A stretch of 64,000 bases of DNA from Eisenbergiella porci (GTDB taxonomy: Bacteria > Bacillota > Clostridia > Lachnospirales > Lachnospiraceae), in NCBI RefSeq assembly GCF_009696275.1, contig NZ_VUMI01000004.1, forward strand, positions 124,001-188,000, given 5' to 3'. Positions 33,405-42,088 of the stretch are shown piece after piece. The notes beneath the pieces are model-generated. The model was not told the origin of the DNA. It searched no databases and saw nothing but the letters and a program-made list of their open reading frames with translations. Position 1 is the first letter of the stretch, and each line of letters begins with the position of its first letter. The translations under genes were made by a program, and so were the position numbers.

Positions 33405-34388
33405 ATGAAGGAAAGTACAGAAAACAGATGCCGACAATTCATAAAAAATAAAGAAGTAATCAGGAAGGAATTCAGCTGGGAAAGCACCTATATGTATCCT
33501 CTTTGCGCGGCGATTTTCACTATGAACGGCAAGGAGGCGGACGGTGGGCAGCTGAAGGCATGTACAGAGCTGCTCAGGCAGCATACGGGCATGTTTTCCA
33601 ATTTCCGAAGCACTGCCAGACTGCCAATCGCATCCTTGATGGCAGTATCAGGGAATCCGGAAAGTACGATTTCGAATGCGCTGAAGGTATATGGGATGCT
33701 GAAGGAGGAGTTTTTCGGTTCTGCTTATCTGCCTCTGACGGCGATGGTAATTGCGCAGATGGCCGAGCCTTTTGATTATGAACATATAGTAAAACGAACC
33801 CGCGCGTTATATAAGGAAATGAAATCAGAGCATCCGCTGCTTACCTCCTCGGAGGACAGCTCCTTTGCCGCGCTGCTTTCACTATCGGAGAGGGATGACA
33901 GTACATTGCTATCGGAAGCGCAGAGGTGCTATGAGCTTTTGAAGCCGCAGTTTTTTTCAGGAAATGCGGTTCAGTCGCTGAGTCATGTTCTTGCGCTGGG
34001 AGACGGAAGGGCGGAAGAAAAATGCAGCCGGACGCTGCTGCTCTATGACCGGCTGAAGGAACGGGGATACAAATACGGAACGGATTATGAGCTGCCGACG
34101 CTTGGTGTGCTGGCACTGTCGGAAAGCGATTTGATGGAAATCGTGACGGAAATGACGGATACGGATGATTTTCTGGCAAAGCAGAAGGGACTGGGCAACT
34201 GGAGCATCGGGAGAAAACAGCGGCTGATGTATACGGGAATGCTGGTACAGGGAGAGTATGTAAAGACAGACGGCCTGGAGACCGCTGCGATCAACGGGAC
34301 GATTTCCATGATTGTGGCACAGCAGGCAGCCATGTGCGCAGCCGTCGCGGCCTCCACGGCAGCCGCCGCCTCCAATTCCTCCTCATAA
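33405..34388 (+). CDS. DUF4003 family protein
   Basis: A 327-aa soluble protein of the DUF4003 family: RKEFSWESTYMYPLCAAIF near the start, a middle with RSTARLPIASLMAVSGNPE, and later YKYGTDYELPTLGVLALS and QKGLGNWSIGRKQRLMYTGML. The C-terminus is an Ala-rich stretch (AAMCAAVAASTAAAA). No function is known. ATG 33405 follows AAGGAGAGGA; the frame from 33387 starts with GTG inside that site. Confidence 0.85.
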   Translation: MKESTENRCRQFIKNKEVIRKEFSWESTYMYPLCAAIFTMNGKEADGGQLKACTELLRQHTGMFSNFRSTARLPIASLMAVSGNPESTISNALKVYGMLKEEFFGSAYLPLTAMVIAQMAEPFDYEHIVKRTRALYKEMKSEHPLLTSSEDSSFAALLSLSERDDSTLLSEAQRCYELLKPQFFSGNAVQSLSHVLALGDGRAEEKCSRTLLLYDRLKERGYKYGTDYELPTLGVLALSESDLMEIVTEMTDTDDFLAKQKGLGNWSIGRKQRLMYTGMLVQGEYVKTDGLETAAINGTISMIVAQQAAMCAAVAASTAAAASNSSS

Positions 34389-34532
34389 GTCAAATTCCTC
34401 CAAGCTATGGGACATCAAATTTGAAACGTCGTGAACGGCGGTATTTGACTCTCGCGGCAGCCGTCAAAGGGATGTACGAGTGCATCACGTTGGCTCGTTG
34501 ATCGCGGAAATAAAAAAGAAAAGAGAAAGTGT

Positions 34533-35183
34533 ATGGAAATTATCATCAGACAGGAGCTCCCGGAGGAGTATTGGGAGACGGAATATATGACTAAAAAAGC
34601 GTTCTGGAATCTGCATTTTCCGGGCTGCAATGAGCATTATCTTGTCCACCGGCTGCGTTCTGACAAGGCGTATATCCCGGAACTGAGCAGGGTTGCCGTG
34701 TCAGACGGCAAAATTGTGGGAACCATCATGTATTCCGCTGCCAGGATCGAGGGCGCGGAGGGGAGCAGTAATGAGGTGCTTTGCTTCGGGCCGCTTTGCG
34801 TTGATCCGGCAATGCAGAATATGGGGATTGGCGGCCTGCTTTTGAATACGACAATGCAGCTTGCCAGAGAGGAAGGATATCCGGGAATTGTGATTTTTGG
34901 GGAACCGGGCTATTATCCTAAATTTGGTTTTCAAACCTGTGATCATTATGAGATTACCACCGCGGAAGGTAAAAATTTTGACGCATTTATGGGAATTGAG
35001 CTGGTGCCCGGAGGCCTGCGCAGCATGCCGGGAAGGTTTTTTGAAGCGGAGGTGTTTGAGAGCCTGACCGAAGAGGACACGGAAGCGTTTGATAAAGGCT
35101 TTCCTTATATGGAAAAGCTGAGGCTGCCCGGACAGTGGGATTATGATGCCGGGACCAAGCAGAAAGATGGGGAAGAAGCATGA
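34533..35183 (+). CDS. GNAT N-acetyltransferase with C-terminal extension
   Basis: A 216-aa protein. The GNAT core (residues 1-150) has FGPLCVDPAMQNMGIGGLLL (acetyl-CoA loop near 92-105) and IVIFGEPGYYPKFGFQT near 125-140. About 65 extra residues follow, including MGIELVPGGLRSMPGRFFE, as in the YhbS-like branch. Its TGA overlaps the ATG of the nitroreductase gene (ATGA), so they form an operon. Confidence 0.88.
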   Translation: MEIIIRQELPEEYWETEYMTKKAFWNLHFPGCNEHYLVHRLRSDKAYIPELSRVAVSDGKIVGTIMYSAARIEGAEGSSNEVLCFGPLCVDPAMQNMGIGGLLLNTTMQLAREEGYPGIVIFGEPGYYPKFGFQTCDHYEITTAEGKNFDAFMGIELVPGGLRSMPGRFFEAEVFESLTEEDTEAFDKGFPYMEKLRLPGQWDYDAGTKQKDGEEA

Positions 35184-35956
35184 TTTTTATAGACTCGTCA
35201 AAATGTACGGGCTGCGGGCAGTGTACGCGGGTATGCCCATTTACGGTACTGCGGCTGAACCAGGAGGGAAAGGCGGAAAATACCGGGAAAAAGTGTATTG
35301 CCTGTATGCATTGCGCGGCGATTTGCCCGGCGGAAGCAATAACTTATGATTCCCGGCCCGCTGTGGCGGAAAAGACCCAGCCTTTGCCGGAGGACTGCAG
35401 TACAACGGTAAAACAGCTGATATACCAGCGCCGTTCCTACCGCAGGTTTTTAAAGAAAAAAGTTCCCGGGGATATCCTGCGGGCTGCGCTGGATGCGGCG
35501 GAGAATGCGCCCAGCGCCAAGAATGAGCATCCGGTCCGGTGGATAATTCTGGAGAGTGAGGAAATCAGGCAGTGCATCATGGACTGGATTCTGGAATATT
35601 GCAGGGAAAACCAGGTCTCAATGGAATTGATTTCAGAATATGCCAATGGTAATAATCCGGTAATGGGGGAAAATGCGGTTATTATCATCGGAATATGCCG
35701 GAGAAATTCCATAAATCCCGCGCAGGATACGGCAATAGCCCTGACTTCGGCAGAGCTGCTGCTCCAGGCTGAGGGGATCGGCACTTGCTGGGGCGGCTAT
35801 CTTACCCGTTTCCTGAATCTCATTCCGGAATGCCGCATGGTCCTGGAAATTCCGGAGGGCTATGAAGTATACGGGACGCTGCTGGCAGGCTATCCCGACC
35901 GTCAGAATTACCGTTACCTGCCTGCCAGGAAAAAGGCGGAGATAAAAATCATCTGA
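35180..35956 (+). CDS. ferredoxin-nitroreductase fusion protein
   Basis: A 258-aa redox protein. Residues 1-60 bind two [4Fe-4S] clusters (CTGCGQCTRVCPF and CIACMHCAAICPA). Residues 75-258 are an FMN nitroreductase domain: RRSYRRFLKKKVP, NAPSAKNEHPVRW and GTCWGGYLTRFLN. Such fusions in anaerobes pass electrons from ferredoxin to flavin to reduce nitroaromatics or unidentified substrates. Translation is coupled to the GNAT gene by a 4-bp overlap. Confidence 0.92.
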   Translation: MIFIDSSKCTGCGQCTRVCPFTVLRLNQEGKAENTGKKCIACMHCAAICPAEAITYDSRPAVAEKTQPLPEDCSTTVKQLIYQRRSYRRFLKKKVPGDILRAALDAAENAPSAKNEHPVRWIILESEEIRQCIMDWILEYCRENQVSMELISEYANGNNPVMGENAVIIIGICRRNSINPAQDTAIALTSAELLLQAEGIGTCWGGYLTRFLNLIPECRMVLEIPEGYEVYGTLLAGYPDRQNYRYLPARKKAEIKII

Positions 35957-36005
35957 TTTAAACGGAAACGGCGGTGGCCTGATTTTCCGGAAGGGAAAGA
36001 GGTAT

Positions 36006-36614
36006 ATGGAAGGATTATATATTATCGGAGGCTCTCCTTGCAGCGGCAAGAGCACCATAGCGGAAATGATTGCCGAAAAGTATGATTTTATCTACTTTAA
36101 GGTGGACGATTATCTGGAACAGTATATGAAAAAGGCGCAGGAGGATGGGAAGCCGCTTTCTGAAAGGGCCATGCAGATGTCCCCGGAGGAAACCTGGATG
36201 CGCAGCCCCCGGTTACAGACGGAGGAGGAGCTGGAAATCTACAGAGAGATTTTTACATATATATGGGAAGCTTTGAGCACTTTTCCAGAGAAAAAGAAAA
36301 TCATAACGGAAGGAGCGGCATTTTTGCCGGAGCTCGTTTCTGCTGTGGGAGTGGATAAAAAGCATTATATCAATATTGTTCCGGTGAAGGATTTCCAGTA
36401 CCATTTTTACAGCCAGAGGCCCTGGGTTCCCTATATTTTAGAGGGCTGTACAGATAAGAAAAAGGCTTTTGAAAACTGGATGGAGAGAGACGCGCTTTTT
36501 GCGGAAGCGGTGCATGCGGATGCAAAGCAGAGAGGGTATGCCTGCCTGGTAACGGACGGAAGCATTGGAATTGATGAAATGTTCCGGACGGTATGCAACC
36601 TGTTTGAATTATAA
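36006..36614 (+). CDS. P-loop small-molecule kinase-like protein
   Basis: A 202-aa P-loop protein with Walker A GGSPCSGKST (residues 8-17), FKVDDYLEQYM after it and a conserved IITEGAAFLPELV near 100. The size and pattern resemble AAA_33/chloramphenicol- or gluconate-kinase-like proteins, which phosphorylate metabolites or antibiotics. The substrate is not identifiable. GGAAAGAGG precedes the ATG. Ends at a terminator. Confidence 0.78.
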   Translation: MEGLYIIGGSPCSGKSTIAEMIAEKYDFIYFKVDDYLEQYMKKAQEDGKPLSERAMQMSPEETWMRSPRLQTEEELEIYREIFTYIWEALSTFPEKKKIITEGAAFLPELVSAVGVDKKHYINIVPVKDFQYHFYSQRPWVPYILEGCTDKKKAFENWMERDALFAEAVHADAKQRGYACLVTDGSIGIDEMFRTVCNLFEL

Positions 36615-36619
36615 TAAAG

Positions 36620-36665
36620 AAGCTGCCATTTCCGGGAGTTTTTTCCGGGGCTGGCAGTTTTTTCT
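36620..36665 (+). terminator. terminator after the kinase-like gene
   Basis: AAGCTGCCA with inner CCGG pairs with CCGG and TGGCAGTT, then TTTTCTTTT. Confidence 0.75.
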
Positions 36666-36801
36666 TTTACTGTGTAATCCATAGAAAAATACGGGAAATA
36701 ATAGTATAATAGAAACAGTCGCAGCAGTATGGAGAGCTGAACTGCTGCAAACAGATTATGCTGAGAAAAACTGGCGGAGAAGCCAGAGGAGGAGGTAATA
36801 G

Positions 36802-37536
36802 ATGGAGGAAAGAATAGCCACTTTGCGCAGAATCCTGGATGAAAGCAGCTGTACGGTAGCCCTGTGCGGATCGGGAATGATGGAAGAAGGGGGATATATC
36901 GGAGTAAAAAATCCGGACAAAGCGTATGATATTGAAAAGAAATACGGATATTCGCCGGAAGAGATTTTTACCAGTGCGTTTTATAATACGCGGCCGAAGC
37001 TGTTTTTCGATTTCTATAAGCAGGAGATGCTGAACGGCGGCCCGGAGCCTACGGAATCAGAGGCTGTGCTTGAAAAGATGGAGCAGGATGGGAAGCTTCA
37101 GTGTATTATTACAAGCAATATTTATGAGTTGTGCCAGAGGTCCGGTTGTAAAAATGTGATAGAGCTGCACGGAAGTATTTACCATAATATCTGCCAACGG
37201 TGCGGCAGGGAGTATCCTGTGGAGTATATCAAACAGGCGCATGGGATTCCTGTATGCGAGGACTGTCAGATTCCCATTCGCCCCGGTTTGTTTTTCTTCC
37301 GGGAAATGGCCGACAGTCAGCTGGTAACGCAGGCGGTGGAGGAGATTAACCGGGCGGAGGTTCTGCTGCTGCTGGGAACCAATCTGAATTCGGAGGTATT
37401 TTCCCACTATATCAAATATTTCCAGGGAAAATATCTTGTGATTATACATCAGCGGAGCCATTATCTGGATGACAATGCGGATATGGTTTTTATTGATCAG
37501 CCGAAGAATATTCTGTCCAGGCTGGGATATGTGTAA
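36802..37536 (+). CDS. atypical Sir2-family NAD-dependent deacylase-like protein
   Basis: A 244-aa sirtuin fold protein. The zinc ribbon has CQRC and CEDC (about 132-135 and 152-155), and the catalytic His is present in IELHGSIYHN. Several signatures are altered: the NAD-binding GAGxSxxSGIPxFR is GSGMMEEGGYIGVKN, TQNID is TSNIYEL, and RPxVVxFGE is RPGLFFFRE. A late LLLGTNLNSEV is normal. It may be a deacylase with unusual specificity, an ADP-ribosyltransferase, or only a NAD binder. GGAGGAGGTAATAG precedes the ATG. Confidence 0.78.
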   Translation: MEERIATLRRILDESSCTVALCGSGMMEEGGYIGVKNPDKAYDIEKKYGYSPEEIFTSAFYNTRPKLFFDFYKQEMLNGGPEPTESEAVLEKMEQDGKLQCIITSNIYELCQRSGCKNVIELHGSIYHNICQRCGREYPVEYIKQAHGIPVCEDCQIPIRPGLFFFREMADSQLVTQAVEEINRAEVLLLLGTNLNSEVFSHYIKYFQGKYLVIIHQRSHYLDDNADMVFIDQPKNILSRLGYV

Positions 37537-37599
37537 TCTTGTCGTATAATCCTGTAGGTGCTTATCAAATGGGGGATGCCTGCATAATGGAATAGAGAG

Positions 37600-37637
37600 A
37601 AATGGCCGGAGAAAGGAAGGATCCCGGCCATTTTTGA
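37600..37637 (+). terminator. terminator after the sirtuin gene
   Basis: AAATGGCCGG (37600-37609) pairs with CCGGCCATTT (37624-37633), followed by TTGATTTG. Confidence 0.8.
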
Positions 37638-37708
37638 TTTGTTTTTAGAAGGAAGAATATGCGTTCCAGGCTGTCCGTTTGGCGGTTGCAGTGAGGGGTG
37701 AAGCGGGG

Positions 37709-38476
37709 TTACAGTTTCACCGCTTTTATAATAAAAGAGAGCGGCATTTTCTTTGCCCTGAAAGGCGAATAGTAGGAATCCGAAAATTCATATTCCTGGG
37801 AAAGGGTTTCGGCGTCTGTTTCCTCAACAAGTTTTTCCACCTTAAAGCCGGCACCAGCCAGGGCATTGATCCAGCCGGACATCTTATGGTTATGAATGGT
37901 GACAGGATTTCCGCGCTGGATATAGGAAAAAGGATTTTCATCAAGATATGAGCCATTTAGTACCAGCTTTTCCCCCTCCGCATCGATGCAGCGCATAAGC
38001 GGATGATCCCATGAAAAAATGAGAATGCCGCCCCTCTTCAAATAACAGGAAATCCTGTCTATGGTAGTATTCAAATCCACAGTCCATCCCAGGGCATAAA
38101 TAGAATAGACCACGTCAAAATAGTCTGTGGGAAGATCGCAGTCAGATTCCATGGGCGCGTTGATAAGGTGAGGCTCATATCCTGACTGTGTCAGATAGGT
38201 ACGGGCATTTTCAAGCTGTCTGGTGGACATGTCAAGACCCCATATTTCTTCGGCTCCATGTTCTTTGCACCATTTCAGGGAATGGCCGCTTCCGCAGCCG
38301 ATATCAAGAACTTTTTTTCCGGTAAGGGCAGGAAATAACTGCAGCTCTTCCTCTGAAGGGACAAGGCGGCCGTAGCTGGGAAGGGCTGTGCTTCCAAACC
38401 AGGAGTCAGCCATAGCATCCCAGCTGTTTTTATTTTGTTCCAGTATTTTGGTACTGTTTATGTTTTTTTCTATCAT
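37709..38476 (-). CDS. class I SAM-dependent methyltransferase
   Basis: A 255-aa methyltransferase with the SAM-binding motif KKVLDIGCGSGHSLKW near residue 55, acidic loop IWGLDMS near 80, DVVYSIYALGW near 120 and LKRGGILIFSWDH near 147. The pattern is of Methyltransf_11 enzymes on small molecules. ATG 38476 overlaps the TGA of an upstream gene remnant (ATGA), with AAGGAG 7 bp upstream, indicating a former operon. Confidence 0.88.
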   Translation of the reverse strand: MIEKNINSTKILEQNKNSWDAMADSWFGSTALPSYGRLVPSEEELQLFPALTGKKVLDIGCGSGHSLKWCKEHGAEEIWGLDMSTRQLENARTYLTQSGYEPHLINAPMESDCDLPTDYFDVVYSIYALGWTVDLNTTIDRISCYLKRGGILIFSWDHPLMRCIDAEGEKLVLNGSYLDENPFSYIQRGNPVTIHNHKMSGWINALAGAGFKVEKLVEETDAETLSQEYEFSDSYYSPFRAKKMPLSFIIKAVKL

Positions 38477-38628
38477 GTTGTTTCTCCTTGGGCGGTAATC
38501 CAATCATTCAAATCGATATCCAGATAGCTTTGTATTTCCTGTTTCAGGGATTCTGACAGGGTATCGGCGCGTCTGTGGGAACGGACATAAGGATTTATGT
38601 AACGTTTTTTGGCAGCTATTCTAATGTT
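38473..38628 (-). pseudogene. C-terminal remnant of an unidentified gene coupled to the methyltransferase
   Basis: On the minus strand the frame from 38628 encodes NIRIAAKKRYINPYVRSHRR, continues ADTLSESLKQEIQSYLDIDL and ends in ETT with TGA overlapping the methyltransferase ATG. The amino-acid composition and the stop-start overlap look genuinely coding, but there is no start codon or ribosome binding site. It overlaps the last 13 bp of the GNAT gene upstream. I do not recognise the family. Confidence 0.5.
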
Positions 38629-39140
38629 TTAGAAAGATAAAGAACCAAATCATCATTATTGCAGCAATTACCGTAAGGCACACAGATTTGATTCTGATAC
38701 CACACGCCGGTGCCGTCAGGAACATAACCTCTTTTTACATACATGCGCTGTGCGCTGCCATAGCCGGAATGGAGGCCCACACCCAGACATACGGTATCCG
38801 AACGGGTTTTGGCGAGCTTTTCCGCAATGTCCATCAGGCGGCGGCCGATCCCGCGGCAGCGGTATTTTTCCAGGACGCCGAAGTCAACAATTTCCGGTAT
38901 GTTCCTGTTTGCAAAAGCGCCGGCAGGCGGATTCCAGTAGACATTGATATAGCCTGCGGGAGCGCCCTTATATTCGGCTGTCAGAGCGAGGCAGTCCCCT
39001 TTTTCCTGATCGGCAATACGCATTTTGTATTTATCCGGGGAGGCATGCCAGCCCTGTTTGATTTCTTCATCACTGAAGATTTGAGGATCCGGTTCCCGCA
39101 TTTCCCGGATAAGAATGTCATTTTCATTCAAATAAAGCAT
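38616..39140 (-). CDS. GNAT N-acetyltransferase
   Basis: A 174-aa acetyltransferase: N-terminal MLYLNENDILIREM, a substrate region FADREIP-like NRNIPEIVDFGVLEKYRCRGIGRRLMDIAEKL with acetyl-CoA loop RCRGIG near 110-115, and YGSAQRMYVKRGYVPDGTG near 140. GGGAGGAATTTCT precedes the ATG. Its 3' end abuts the gene remnant described above, so the downstream junction may be a deletion scar. Confidence 0.85.
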   Translation of the reverse strand: MLYLNENDILIREMREPDPQIFSDEEIKQGWHASPDKYKMRIADQEKGDCLALTAEYKGAPAGYINVYWNPPAGAFANRNIPEIVDFGVLEKYRCRGIGRRLMDIAEKLAKTRSDTVCLGVGLHSGYGSAQRMYVKRGYVPDGTGVWYQNQICVPYGNCCNNDDLVLYLSKTLE

Positions 39141-39682
39141 AGAAATTCCTCCCTTGCTGGTACATAATTGATGAAAATTTGTTCCGCCGTATACAACGGC
39201 CTTTTTTGTAGTAGAGGTAGCAGGCGGAACAATACACGCAGCTTTTTTGTAAATGTAATGTCAGTATACAGGGTAGTTCTGCAAATGGCAACATGAGAGC
39301 AGAAACAGTAACACGAAAATAAAAGCTCTGGATATTACGATATGAAATTAGGGAAATTGAATAATTGGGATAAGTTTTTCGGTGAAAAAAGCCAGAAGTG
39401 ACCTGAGATGCCGGGATACTGGATAATTTATGTAAAACGGCAGAATACTAGAAACAGATGTAGATAAATTTTTATCAGAAAAATTTTTTGGATTTCTGTT
39501 GACGGTTTGGCTTCCGGTTTTTATAATAAACTTTCAAAAAACTTTTATAGTGAGCGTTTATGCTGTGATAAAGCGGTCAGGAAGGCCATCAAATCTGTGC
39601 TCACGATAAAAGTGTTTCAGGAAGATACGGACTCAGACGATAAAATACGCCTGAGTCTTTTCATGCCGGAGCAAAGCAAAAA
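39141..39682. other. 540-bp AT-rich intergenic region, no gene supported
   Basis: The long frame 39507-39836 runs into the 52-bp repeat array and is not protein-like. A TTGACG...TATAAT-like arrangement near 39498-39528 could be the promoter for the RmlD-like gene: TTGACG, 22 bp, TATAAT, so weak. Otherwise nothing is recognised. Confidence 0.4.
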
Positions 39683-39838
39683 GGAAAATCCTCTGCTTGC
39701 CAGAGGGCTCGCATTTTGCTCCGCAAAACCAGGAGGAAAATCCTCTGCTCGCCAGAGGGCTCGCATTTTGCTCCGCAAAACTAGGAGGAAAATCCTCTGC
39801 TCGCCAGAGGGCTCGCATTTTGCTCCGCAAAACTAGGA
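39683..39838 (+). repeat. three tandem 52-bp SD-bearing hairpin repeats
   Basis: Units 39683-39734, 39735-39786 and 39787-39838 are nearly identical. Each has a CCTCTG...CAGAGG hairpin, GCATTTTGCTCCGCAAAA (a TTTTGC/GCAAAA hairpin) and a terminal AGGAGG. The last AGGAGG is the ribosome binding site of the RmlD-like gene at 39847. Related units occur at 7014-7122. Confidence 0.92.
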
Positions 39839-39846
39839 GGATTGAT

Positions 39847-40695
39847 ATGCTGCTGCAACATGAGAGAATATGGATAACGGGGGCACAGGGGCAGGTGGGA
39901 AGCGCTTTTGCCAGGATGCTTGATACAACAGAGCTGGATGTGCTTCTTACGGATATTGACGAGGTGGATATCACGGATATGGACGCTGTGAGGAACTATG
40001 CCGAAATGTACAGGCCGGATTGTGTCATTAACTGTGCCGGAATCTGCGGTCCGGCGTTCTGTGAGGAGAACAGCGATCTGGCCTATAAGGTAAATGCCGT
40101 CGGCGCGCGGAATTTGAGTGTTGCCGCCAGAAGCGTGCACGCGGAGCTGGTGCAGATATCCACAGATGATATTTTTGACGGGAGGGCTTCGGAGCCTTAT
40201 AACGAATTTTCAACGCCCATGCCGGTAACGGTATATGGGAAATCAAAGCTGGCCGGAGAGGAGTTTGTAAAAACCATTGCGCCCAAATTCCTGATTATCC
40301 GCAGCTCCTGGGTTTACGGAGACGGGGAAAATTTTGTGACGCAGCTGTTGCGGAGAGCGGAAACGGAAAGCTGCATAAGGGTGCCCGGGGATCAGCTGGG
40401 AGCGCCTACAAGCGCGGATGAGGTGGCAAAGGTGATTTACCGGCTGCTGGAAAAGGATGCCTATGGTCTGTACCATGCGGTCTGCGGCGGTGTGTGCAGC
40501 CGGTATGAATTTGCCAGGCGCATCCTTACGCTTGCAGGGAAAAATACGGAAATCCTGAAGGCGGACAGCGCCGGGGAAAACGGTCATCCGTCTTATGCGG
40601 TGCTGGATAATCTGATGCTGCGCCTGGATGACATTGAGCTTCCGGTATCCTGGGAAGAGGCGCTTCGTGCCTATATGAATAAAATGCGGCGGTGA
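39847..40695 (+). CDS. RmlD-like SDR (dTDP-4-dehydrorhamnose reductase family)
   Basis: A 282-aa extended short-chain dehydrogenase. The NAD(P) motif GAQGQVG is at about 12-18, the catalytic Tyr-Lys in VYGKSKLAGE near 129-133, and IRSSWVYGDGENFV near 150, the RmlD substrate-binding pattern. It could act in rhamnose or similar nucleotide-sugar synthesis, but no other sugar genes are nearby; methionine adenosyltransferase beta-like relatives share the fold. ATG 39847 is 6 bp from the repeat-derived GGAGG. Confidence 0.88.
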   Translation: MLLQHERIWITGAQGQVGSAFARMLDTTELDVLLTDIDEVDITDMDAVRNYAEMYRPDCVINCAGICGPAFCEENSDLAYKVNAVGARNLSVAARSVHAELVQISTDDIFDGRASEPYNEFSTPMPVTVYGKSKLAGEEFVKTIAPKFLIIRSSWVYGDGENFVTQLLRRAETESCIRVPGDQLGAPTSADEVAKVIYRLLEKDAYGLYHAVCGGVCSRYEFARRILTLAGKNTEILKADSAGENGHPSYAVLDNLMLRLDDIELPVSWEEALRAYMNKMRR

Positions 40696-40775
40696 GGATG
40701 CCGGGCGGCTGTGACAACACTGTAAACAGAAGTAACCGTTCCGTAATCGGGACGGTTGCAAAAGGAAGAGGATCG

Positions 40776-42038
40776 ATGAAGAAAAAGAAACGGAATCTGA
40801 CAACCATTATATTTATAGCATTGATTTTAGGGGCGGCTGTGGGGCTGGCGTTGAATCTTTGGGCGCCTCAGGGGTATGTGAGGGATGAGGTGATTGTCAA
40901 CGGTATTTTTTATGTGATAGGGCAGGGGTTTATCCGGCTGATGCAGATGCTGGTGGTTCCGCTGGTTTTCTGCTCCCTTGTCTGCGGCAGCATGGCAATT
41001 GGAGATACCAGGCGGCTGGGAAAGGTCGGTATGAAGACCATTGCTTTTTATCTGTTGACCACGGCTATCGCCATTACGGTAGCCATATTGCTGGCAAGCC
41101 TGATCAATCCGGGGACAGGGCTGGATATGGGGAGGATAGAGACAACGGAAACTGCTGTGGGGGAAAAGCTGAGCATGGCGGATACCCTGCTTCAAATTAT
41201 CCCAACCAATCCGCTGGGGGCGCTGGCAAGCGGGGAGATGCTGCCTATCATTCTGTTTGCGCTGATAATCGGCGTGATTCTTGCGCACAGGGGAGAAAAA
41301 GCGGATACGGTTTCTTCCTTTTTCAGCCAGTTTAATGATATAATGATGGATATGACCATGGGGGTGATGAAGCTGGCTCCGGTGGGAGTATTCTGCCTGA
41401 TTGCCAGAACCTTTGCCGGGCTGGGGCTGGATGCCTTTTTGCCGTTGCTGAAATATATGCTGGCTGTGTTTCTCGCCCTGGCGCTGCAGGGGCTTGTGGT
41501 TTACCAGGTGCTGCTGAAGCTGTTTACCGGCCTCAGCCCGGTGCGTTTTTTGAAAAAATTCGCTCCGGTTATGGCGTTTGCCTTTTCCACGGCGACCTCC
41601 AATGCCACCATCCCGCTTTCCATCGATACGCTTCACCGGAAGATGGGCGTGAGCAAAAAGATTTCTTCCTTCACGATTCCGCTTGGGGCCACCATCAATA
41701 TGGACGGCACGGCTATCATGCAGGGAGTGGCGGTGGTGTTTGCTGCGCAGGCCTTCCATATCCAGCTGAGCGCAGCAGATTTCCTGACGGTAATCGCTAC
41801 GGCCACGCTGGCGTCCATCGGTACGGCGGGCGTGCCAAGCGTGGGGCTGATTACACTGTCCATGGTTTTTAATTCCGTAGGTCTGCCGGTGGAGGCAATC
41901 GGCCTGATTATGGGGATTGACAGAATTCTGGATATGACCAGGACAGCGGTCAACATTACAGGGGATGCGGTCTGCACCACCATTGTGGCCAGGCAGGATA
42001 ATGCAGTGGATGTGGAGATTTTCAACAAAATGGTTTAG
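40776..42038 (+). CDS. dicarboxylate/amino acid:cation symporter (DAACS, GltP/DctA type)
   Basis: A 420-aa membrane transporter that couples uptake of glutamate, aspartate or C4-dicarboxylates to Na+ or H+. Visible family features: eight helices, the hairpin-1 serine-rich region TATSNATIPLSI near 270, helix 7 NMDGTAIMQG near 305-314 (Na+ site), and MTRTAVNITGDA near 390-401 (substrate Asp/Arg site). ATG 40776 follows GGAAGAGG. A hairpin AACCGTTCC/GGACGGTT lies just upstream (40734-40757). Confidence 0.94.
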   Translation: MKKKKRNLTTIIFIALILGAAVGLALNLWAPQGYVRDEVIVNGIFYVIGQGFIRLMQMLVVPLVFCSLVCGSMAIGDTRRLGKVGMKTIAFYLLTTAIAITVAILLASLINPGTGLDMGRIETTETAVGEKLSMADTLLQIIPTNPLGALASGEMLPIILFALIIGVILAHRGEKADTVSSFFSQFNDIMMDMTMGVMKLAPVGVFCLIARTFAGLGLDAFLPLLKYMLAVFLALALQGLVVYQVLLKLFTGLSPVRFLKKFAPVMAFAFSTATSNATIPLSIDTLHRKMGVSKKISSFTIPLGATINMDGTAIMQGVAVVFAAQAFHIQLSAADFLTVIATATLASIGTAGVPSVGLITLSMVFNSVGLPVEAIGLIMGIDRILDMTRTAVNITGDAVCTTIVARQDNAVDVEIFNKMV

Positions 42039-42088
42039 TGCCAAATTCCCCCATTCAGCCTGGCAGCGCCATCCGGGGAGGGAAAAGT

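Noticed and set aside
39507-39836. 109-codon frame through the 52-bp repeat array
   Set aside because: Its second half is just translated repeat DNA; the real gene starts after the array.
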